A stretch of DNA of 64,000 bases from Defluviitaleaceae bacterium. Its GTDB lineage: Bacteria; Bacillota; Clostridia; Lachnospirales; WQUN01. A program made the translations under genes and the position numbers. Shown here piece by piece: positions 39,201 through 43,988 of this stretch. The stretch's first letter is position 1; each line of letters opens with the position of its first letter. Location: contig WQVF01000008.1 in NCBI GenBank assembly GCA_009781725.1, forward strand, positions 1 to 64,000, in the 5' to 3' direction. The notes beneath the pieces are model-generated. The model made no database searches. It saw nothing but the letters and a program-made list of their open reading frames with translations, and had not been told where the DNA came from.

Positions 39201-39622
39201 GGTCATATGTAACAACACGTATAAGTGGCCCTGAGGGCAGCCCTATGATGTTCCCTATGATGGTAGGACGGCATTACCGACTTATAGAAACCGCACCACC
39301 GGTAGGGTTTATTCCCCCGGATGGACAATGGCATATTATATTAAGTGTAGATGGGATATCCTTCCCAAGCGGCATCGAGCTTCTTGAGACTCCAGTCGGA
39401 GGTGTACTCCAATTTGTGCGGGATGTGCGGTCTACTGGTGAGTATCACTATATAGGCAACATGCCTCAAGTCCAACTGCCGATGTCCGGTGCCACAGGCA
39501 TGTCGCTATTACTGGCATTATCCGGTACAACGCTACTAGCCTCAGCAGGAGTAGTAGTTATCTATGCAAAAAAACGTGGCAGAAACAGCAATATTAGAGC
39601 AAGATACGGTGTGCAACTGTAA
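36239..39622 (+). CDS. Sortase-anchored SpaA-like repeat surface protein
   Basis: 1127 aa from GTG 36239 behind TTGGAGGGA; the frame extends 18 codons upstream. A membrane/signal segment lies at about 27-50. Residues about 95-470 are related to the N-terminal part of the preceding SLH protein. Four SpaA/Cna-B-like domains follow in an A-B-A-B order (about 487, 625, 785 and 931), marked by FYKGSR, FYKTDW, FYKGHR and IYKTCW, with RETIPPTGYN and RETVAPPNFN edges. The C-terminus has a variant sorting signal LPMSG (about residue 1080), a hydrophobic stretch and a KKRGR tail. A sortase gene is not in the window. A pilin-like or adhesin role is inferred from fold and anchor. Confidence 0.85.
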   Translation: MYKKAAPRPTQTHKLLLRGTILLIVVVFIVSLVNIFADVFYPDYDDAYVNDYLVDRSYENSYHDSDGEEMSEGAFNDIDIMYDYNVYDELNLSDGIICEAPSYVSPVPFGDFPFQVYVVQSHATGLGNGMAQLFNRDHWRAYTPPQAPTPVGVQQHRVYVRPRYGYSMAFQPYNAMTGLTVVTTNRQNGLAISGLTYVFYRTNTALVPTGHMIARFTRIELAASDADFGIRVIGYNPPASASVTVSDNRFVNRTMAFPSVPYTDESEPFPPFPPQDLVPGANFNAIFDPSVARPQNLFNFSGALNPFSLQPVDVLPNSSYNLSMGVQGGLLIGRHSDVVLIRHGPEPVGSFNLNFTVVRPITELDFFNQNQSTTEVDVDMTIKDKWDGINVTPQVMPTETLDYEYYVPLQTTGKIVVEVMSPCDFTVFDGPVGCGYYYQDIIITPPSGYVEYSRELVFIPNYDGAGVPDGTYRQKLIVIFEPIPPPEPFVFYKGSRGDDLWLPVDDWTRLNGAVFEIDRWDAINDVWVHFYTSAPSGDCGVLGRVVINAVFTHDGNYRMRETIPPTGYNIPPGDWRFTGPPAVDAANIAFWENCTYSQFGTVFNFVFDSITEELNLPNIPTRYWPFYKTDWAIYDSATFDDRQYLPGAVFRLYVYNGFHFMDFDPKWGELIGPGMTGPAEDGYLWTFVAERTSGPQGSPMEFPLMPGRYYRLVEAQPPEAAMPKAAQWRLRVESHVGSNPAGRSMAINLLIGNETPPMHGVRRNPIVDDWIHDYVFYIGNMLATFEFYKGHRENFHQPADSWPRLDGAVFELDRWTYDENTNEWGWVTIRTSDPSGTCGILGRVEFVIRFTANARYRIRETVAPPNFNIAPGYWLFETDANRDKVQNPSQSGVGTYIVWRDLDAIGGNTWLDARYVPSEGWHFPNVPTRDWPIYKTCWTVYSDFSNREYLPGATFRLFVYNGPATPGPDMNVLVTSDMIGPAEDGYLWSYVTTRISGPEGSPMMFPMMVGRHYRLIETAPPVGFIPPDGQWHIILSVDGISFPSGIELLETPVGGVLQFVRDVRSTGEYHYIGNMPQVQLPMSGATGMSLLLALSGTTLLASAGVVVIYAKKRGRNSNIRARYGVQL

Positions 39623-39737
39623 ATAATAACAAAGATTGCACTGCCTCAGACGCCAGTCTAGTTATGCACTCGTGAAATGGCTGTCTGCAATCTTTGCAAA
39701 AATAAACACGAAATGTATAATTAAATCATGCAAGCTC

Positions 39738-39806
39738 AAACCGCCTGCTTCGTAGCCCCCATGGTTACCTCCATGGATGCTACTCTCAAGGCGGTTTGTT
39801 GTTTTT
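39738..39806 (+). terminator. Strong structured terminator after the LPMSG protein
   Basis: AAACCGCCT pairs with AGGCGGTTT, with two further nested stems inside (GTAGC/GCTAC and CCATGG/CCATGG), followed by GTTGTTTTT. An additional imperfect stem built on CAAAGATTGCA/TGCAATCTTTG precedes it (about 39630-39700). Confidence 0.8.
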
Positions 39807-39873
39807 AAGTAGTTATTAAGTGCCATGCATAACGTGCAAAAATAATGAATATGCTAAATGTGTCGAAAAATCC

Positions 39874-39902
39874 TTGACGCCAATCAGAAATTATGCTATT
39901 AA
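39874..39902 (+). promoter_or_regulatory. Predicted promoter of the HTH-TPR-peptide cassette
   Basis: TTGACG, exactly 17 bp, TATTAA. The inferred start of transcription near 39909 leaves a leader of about 58 nt before the ATG at 39967, which argues against translation from the earlier GTG at 39820. Confidence 0.65.
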
Positions 39903-39935
39903 TTGGCAATGGGGCCGCTCTTTATGTATTGGCAA
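39902..39935 (+). promoter_or_regulatory. Direct repeats ATTGGCAA in the cassette leader
   Basis: ATTGGCAA occurs at 39902-39909 and 39928-39935, 26 bp apart and overlapping the expected transcription start. This is a plausible operator for autoregulation by the encoded HTH protein. Confidence 0.4.
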
Positions 39936-39966
39936 AAATCAAGAAAATGTATTTGGGAGTAGATTC

Positions 39967-40410
39967 ATGTCCATAATCCAACGAGAAGAATTGCCTGTAG
40001 GTTGCAAGATATATAAGTTAAGGAAGCACTTGGGTGTGAACCAAGATGAGCTAGCCGAAATTATAAGGGCAAGGAAAGAAAGAGTTAGCCATGTAGAAAA
40101 AGGGAAAGATGAGTATACAGAGGCACATTTACATGCAATTCGGGAGCATTTTAAAATAGAAGGACTACCCCTGTCCAAACATGAATGTATTGTTATTTAT
40201 CGGCGTCTTTATCATTTACGTAATCTTATCAGGACAAGGAGATTGGGCGAAGCCAGGGATATACAAGATGGGCTTGCCAATATAGATAATCTTGAGCCCT
40301 GTGATCCTGATATGGTAATGCTGAGTAAGATGCTTGAGATTCAACTGTTAATAGCAGAAGGCTATTATCTTGATGCTGAAAAAAACTTGATTTTTGCAAG
40401 CCAGATATGA
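39967..40410 (+). CDS. XRE-type HTH regulator, N-terminal half of an RRNPP-like receptor
   Basis: 147 aa from ATG 39967, behind GGGAG at 7-nt spacing. Residues about 10-65 form a helix-turn-helix of the Cro/CI type (GCKIYKLRKHLGVNQDELAE...ERVSHVEKGK). The rest begins helical repeats (YRRLYHLRNLIRTRRLGEA, AEGYYLDAEKNL). It stops in an ATGA overlap with the TPR gene. Near the end is GAA AAA AAC, a canonical -1 slippery heptamer in zero frame. A slip there would read straight into the TPR frame, giving one protein of about 440 aa, the size of PlcR/NprR-like receptors. The DNA here is visibly more AT-rich than the neighbouring housekeeping genes. Confidence 0.8.
   Translation: MSIIQREELPVGCKIYKLRKHLGVNQDELAEIIRARKERVSHVEKGKDEYTEAHLHAIREHFKIEGLPLSKHECIVIYRRLYHLRNLIRTRRLGEARDIQDGLANIDNLEPCDPDMVMLSKMLEIQLLIAEGYYLDAEKNLIFASQI
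40380..40386 (+). promoter_or_regulatory. A AAA AAC slippery heptamer joining HTH and TPR frames
   Basis: Zero-frame codons are GAA AAA AAC, with seven consecutive A. The -1 frame is open from here (CTT GAT TTT TGC AAG CCA GAT ATG ATG) into the TPR gene. Only a weak TAATGA/TCATTA stem is visible about 30 nt downstream, so a stimulatory structure is not assured. Confidence 0.55.
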
Positions 40411-41288
40411 TGCATAATGAGAGTTTGTATCATTATTACTATAATCATGGGTATTTAGGGATTTGCAATGGGGATTATGAACGCGGATTAAGGTATTTGT
40501 TAAAGGCATATGAGCTAACCAGTGAACATGTAAATTTGCTTCCAGAAGATGATGAGCGGTTGTATTATCATCTAGGATTATGTTATACATATATGGAAAT
40601 CCCGTACAAAGCTATAGCTTTTGTGCAAAGAGCTCAACAGGTATGTCCAGGGGATAGGATTCCTAATCTTAGTTTGAACTTAAATCGCTTACTTGCATTA
40701 AACTATGTTAACTCGAATCAATTGCTAGATGCAAAAAAACCCCTTGAACAGTGTTTAATTGATGGCGAAAGTATTAAAGATGATATTTTCATTAGTAATA
40801 CTATGTTTTGTTTCGGTTGTATGTATAAAAAAACCGAAAATTGGAAAATAGCAATAGAGTATTTTAATAGTGCATTAAACTGTTCATCAAAGAATACATT
40901 TAGTTATTTTTCTGCTCTCTATAACAAGATTTACTGCATTATACAGATTAGGACATTCTCTAGGGCCAGAGATTTATTGATTGAAGCAAAGGCCATGTGC
41001 AAAACAGATTTGTTGTGGAAGACTTACTTTGAAGCATTACAACGCTATCTTGTTATTAGTGAACGTATGTCCCTCAGCAATGAGGAAGATAGCGATTATA
41101 TAGAAAAATCGGCACTGCCACATTTTTATAGAAATTATGATTACTTTTTAGCAATAGATTATTGCAGGCTTCTTGAGCGGCACTACGAAAATCTCAGAAG
41201 CACCAAGAAATCGTTGTTGATGTCAAAAGAGATACTTAAGATTTATGAACGATGTTTGATTAATCATGGGGGAGATATTAAGAAATGA
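40407..41288 (+). CDS. TPR protein, peptide-receptor half of an RRNPP-like system
   Basis: 293 aa, ATG within the ATGA overlap. It consists of repeated TPR-like helix pairs throughout: YNHGYLGICNGDYERGLRYL, YYHLGLCYTYMEIPYKAIAF, CFGCMYKKTENWKIAIEYF and others, as in Rap, PlcR and NprR peptide-binding domains. There is no signal peptide or enzymatic motif. It ends in another ATGA overlap with a small secreted-peptide gene. By family logic it would bind an imported peptide and modulate the HTH half. Peptide binding is inference. It may be made separately or as a -1 frameshift fusion. Confidence 0.78.
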   Translation: MMHNESLYHYYYNHGYLGICNGDYERGLRYLLKAYELTSEHVNLLPEDDERLYYHLGLCYTYMEIPYKAIAFVQRAQQVCPGDRIPNLSLNLNRLLALNYVNSNQLLDAKKPLEQCLIDGESIKDDIFISNTMFCFGCMYKKTENWKIAIEYFNSALNCSSKNTFSYFSALYNKIYCIIQIRTFSRARDLLIEAKAMCKTDLLWKTYFEALQRYLVISERMSLSNEEDSDYIEKSALPHFYRNYDYFLAIDYCRLLERHYENLRSTKKSLLMSKEILKIYERCLINHGGDIKK

Positions 41289-41476
41289 AAAAAAAGTTAT
41301 TTGTACTTCTTGTGGTGTTAGTTTTATTACTTAGCTCTGCTATACCTGTTTTGGCCGGGCCAGGAGGTGGCGGCGGACAGCTTCCTCCAATAGCACTTAC
41401 AGCTCTAAGAAGTAGTATACCCATATGTCTACAATGTGACTTATGCATGTGTGACAATATCGTAATGCTTCGATAG
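41285..41476 (+). CDS. Candidate secreted signalling pro-peptide (63 aa)
   Basis: ATG in the ATGA overlap with the TPR gene, with GGGGGAG upstream. MKKK and a long hydrophobic core (LFVLLVVLVLLLSSA) end at IPVLA, a good signal-peptidase site, leaving about 39 residues: a GPGGGGGQLPP stretch and a C-terminal segment with four cysteines (CLQCDLCMC) followed by DNIVMLR. A short exported peptide translated last in an HTH-TPR operon is the expected position for an RRNPP pheromone precursor. The mature signal cannot be deduced. It might instead be a Cys-rich peptide with another activity. Confidence 0.65.
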   Translation: MKKKLFVLLVVLVLLLSSAIPVLAGPGGGGGQLPPIALTALRSSIPICLQCDLCMCDNIVMLR

Positions 41477-41489
41477 TAACTTCTGCAAA

Positions 41490-42344
41490 CTAAAATCCAC
41501 ACCCATCTTTATGCCCCGCTCTGGAAAAATGGATATTTGGCTGGATAAAATGAGCTTCCATACCCAGATATAGCCCTCCCTGGCATTTCTTGTACCAACT
41601 TACCACTGCAATGTTGCCTGCATAGGTTAGTCCGCGGACTGCTTGCTGCAAAGCAAGAACATCTGAACTGGTTTCGATTACCACATCTGCGCCCCGGTTA
41701 CCCGTGGCCTTTTTTATTTCTAGGCCTACATCGCATGCAGTGGGGTCAAAGGCAATATGGGCACCGTTGGCGAGAGCGGCCTCTTGGCGGCGTGGAACTG
41801 GGTCTACAACTATTACCAGAGAAGCCATGCGGCGTACCATTTGCGCGGCCATCTGGCCGATTGCACCCAGTCCAAAAATCGCAACAGTATCACCCATACG
41901 TAATTTGGAGTCTCGTATACCCCCCAAAGCAGATTGAGCGGCATCATAGCATACCGCCTCTTGCCAGGTCATATGCTCTGGCATTATTAGGGCGTCTTCG
42001 GCTTTTATAATATGGGTGTTGCGCAATGAGCCATATCCTGCAACCCACTGGCCTTCTTTTAGTCCAGTCACTCCTGGGCCTATTTCTATTATATTACCCA
42101 CCCACATATTACCTGGCCACATAAAAAAGGGCTGGGGGTTTTCAAGGGGTATGAAAAGATTTTGCTTATGGTCATAACGATTTTCCATATGAGGATCCAG
42201 CCCTCGGAAAATGGTGAATTCCGTCCCATGCTTAGGGGAACCATAGGCGGCTTGAACTTTGATTTCACCCTCTTGTGGATAGGAATCTTCGTATTCACGA
42301 AGAATTGCCTTGTTAGGTTCCATAGATACTAATTCCAGTGGCAT
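41490..42344 (-). pseudogene. Zinc-alcohol-dehydrogenase-like gene truncated at its 3' end
   Basis: 284 aa from ATG 42344; the frame opens 12 codons earlier. It has a GroES-like N-terminal part (GPGVTGLKEGQWVAGYG) and a Rossmann domain (AIFGLGAIGQMAAQMV, IVVDPVPRRQEAALANGAH), as in medium-chain dehydrogenases without a structural zinc loop. It ends abruptly at SRAGHKDGCGF, about 50 residues short of typical relatives, whose C-terminal helices normally follow such a SRAGHK-like motif. The stop lies 13 bp from the end of the peptide gene, so insertion or rearrangement next to the signalling cassette may have removed the end. Confidence 0.65.
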
Positions 42345-42401
42345 AATAATCCACATTCCTTTCGCTTCGCTTAGGCACAAATAGGCATGAAAGTTTATCG
42401 A

Positions 42402-42426
42402 GTGGGGGCGGCTACGCCGCCCCCAC
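42402..42426. repeat. Short GC palindrome GTGGGGGCGGC...GCCGCCCCCAC, copy 3
   Basis: Perfect 11-bp arms around TAC. It is located in the divergent gap upstream of the two dehydrogenase genes, and is the same family as 21221-21245 and 31831-31850. Confidence 0.8.
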
Positions 42427-42487
42427 GCACTCCTTCTTTCACACTAATCTCCTCACTGATAAGATGTGGTATTATTATACATATTTA

Positions 42488-42606
42488 ATTGCGGTAATAC
42501 AGCAGTTTCGGCAACACTGCGCGGAAAATCAAGAGGATTTCTGCCGGCTTTTGGGCAGAAATCGTCGAAGACTTTTCCGCACAGTGTTCGAAACTGCTAT
42601 AGCAAT
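42488..42606. repeat. 119-bp foldback (MITE-like) element upstream of the sorbitol-type dehydrogenase
   Basis: Arms ATTGC...AGCAGTTTCG...AACACTG(C)GCGGAAAA pair with TTTTCCGC...CAGTGTTCGAAACTGCT...GCAAT, and an inner stem ATTTCTGCC/GGCAGAAAT completes it. The reverse-complement end reads TATAGCAGTTTCGAA, echoing the TATAGCGAA...TTCGAA ends of the 106- and 114-bp elements. Confidence 0.8.
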
Positions 42607-42628
42607 CGTTGAAGAAAAGGAGGGAAAA

Positions 42629-43651
42629 ATGAAAACTATGAAAACCGCTGTAATGACCGGCATCAGGAAAATGAAGTTCGAAAATCGCCCGATACCTATA
42701 CTGGGCTCCGATGAGGTACTGGTAAAACTTGAGTATGTAGGTATCTGCGGTAGCGACATCCACTACTACGAATCCGGTAAGATAGGGGACTTTATCGTAG
42801 AGCCGCCCTTTGTGCTAGGCCATGAATGTGCCGGAACAATTGTGGAAGTGGGCCAAAATGTAAAGCATCTGGCCAAAGGGGATAGAGTAGCCCTAGAGCC
42901 AGGTAAAACCTGCAAAATATGTAAGTATTGCCGGGAAGGGGATTATCATCTGTGCCCGGATGTAATCTTCTTTGCAACGCCTCCCGTGGATGGGGTTTTT
43001 CAAGAATATGTTGCTCATGAGGCAGCTCTTTGCTTCAAGCTACCTGACAATGTGAGCACTTTGGAGGGGGCCCTTATAGAGCCCCTTGCAATTGGATTCC
43101 ATGCAGCCAACTACGGTGGGGCTGAGCTTGGCCAGACGGCAGTAGTCTTTGGAGCAGGATGTATAGGATTAGTGAGTATGTTGGCCCTTAAAGCTAAGGC
43201 CGTTACCAAGGTAATCGTAGTAGACTCCTTGAAAAAACGGTTGGATAAAGCCCTGGAGCTGGGCGCAGATGAGGTGATTAATTTTACTGAGGCCGACGTA
43301 GCTGCGCACATTAATGACATTGACCTTTGCATAGAAACAAGCGGTGCTCAATCCGCCACCGCAACTGCTATAGATATATGCGCAAAGGGTGCTACCATAG
43401 TAATGGTTGGCTACAGCTCCTCAGATAATATTAGCATCCCAATGAATGCCGCAATCAATAAGGAGCTTACCTTCAAGTCGATTTTCCGGTACCGGCATAT
43501 TTATCCCATGGCAATAGAAGCCGTAGCGTCAGGTAAAGTCAAGCTTAAAGCCCTGGCGGATTATATCTGTGACTTTGACGAGTTGCCAAAGGCTATGGAG
43601 CATGTAATCGAAAAAAAGGCCGATATTGTCAAGGCAGTGGTGAGGATTTAG
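42629..43651 (+). CDS. Zinc-dependent polyol (sorbitol/iditol-type) dehydrogenase
   Basis: 340 aa from ATG 42629 behind AAAGGAGGG; a longer frame runs back through the foldback element. It has the medium-chain dehydrogenase fold. The catalytic zinc Cys lies in VGICGSDIHYYESG, with GHECAGTIVE. The structural zinc is bound by the four Cys of CKICKYCREGDYHLC. The NAD fold begins VVFGAGCIGLVSML. The HYYESGKIGDF variant is typical of sorbitol and xylitol dehydrogenases. It oxidises polyols to ketoses, and context with other sugar genes agrees. The stop overlaps the converging DUF1294 gene by 4 bp. Confidence 0.88.
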   Translation: MKTMKTAVMTGIRKMKFENRPIPILGSDEVLVKLEYVGICGSDIHYYESGKIGDFIVEPPFVLGHECAGTIVEVGQNVKHLAKGDRVALEPGKTCKICKYCREGDYHLCPDVIFFATPPVDGVFQEYVAHEAALCFKLPDNVSTLEGALIEPLAIGFHAANYGGAELGQTAVVFGAGCIGLVSMLALKAKAVTKVIVVDSLKKRLDKALELGADEVINFTEADVAAHINDIDLCIETSGAQSATATAIDICAKGATIVMVGYSSSDNISIPMNAAINKELTFKSIFRYRHIYPMAIEAVASGKVKLKALADYICDFDELPKAMEHVIEKKADIVKAVVRI

Positions 43652-43935
43652 CGGATAATAAAGAAATATACAGCTCCGGCAATCACCAATAAATTAAGTA
43701 CAAGCCCAATAGGCACTAGTAGTTTAAAAGATGTATGTTGAGTTTTATGGCGCAGCAGGTACATGCCCAGGAGTGCTCCTATGCCCCCCATTAGGAAGGC
43801 AATGAGAATCAGGGTGCGTTCCTTGATGCGCCATTTGTTTTTCTCGGCTTTACGCTTGTCTGCGTAATACATGGAAAAAGTGATAATGTTCCATAAAATA
43901 AGTACCCCACCAGCGATAATACATAAATAATTCAT
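43648..43935 (-). CDS. DUF1294 family small membrane protein
   Basis: 95 aa. Three hydrophobic segments flank the family core YADKRKAEKNKWRIKE and GGIGALLGMYLLRHKT, recognisable as DUF1294. The inner membrane location is clear and the function is unknown. It starts 53 bp from, and diverges from, the RNase R gene. Confidence 0.85.
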   Translation of the reverse strand: MNYLCIIAGGVLILWNIITFSMYYADKRKAEKNKWRIKERTLILIAFLMGGIGALLGMYLLRHKTQHTSFKLLVPIGLVLNLLVIAGAVYFFIIR

Positions 43936-43976
43936 TTCCCTGTCTCCTTTGTATATGATGTTACGCTATTGCGTAG

Positions 43977-43982
43977 TATAAT
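43977..43982 (+). promoter_or_regulatory. TATAAT box six bases before the rnr ATG
   Basis: TATAAT is followed by AAACAC and then ATG 43989. No Shine-Dalgarno sequence is visible. If used, transcription would start at or next to the ATG, giving a leaderless mRNA. A matching -35 is not obvious. Confidence 0.35.
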
Positions 43983-43988
43983 AAACAC

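Noticed and set aside
39820-39966. Longer N-terminus of the HTH regulator from a GTG at 39820
   Set aside because: No ribosome binding site there, and the best promoter (39874-39902) lies downstream of it; ATG 39967 has a good site.
42464-42628. N-terminal extension of the polyol dehydrogenase
   Set aside because: It is encoded by the 119-bp foldback; ATG 42629 has AAAGGAGGG at correct spacing.
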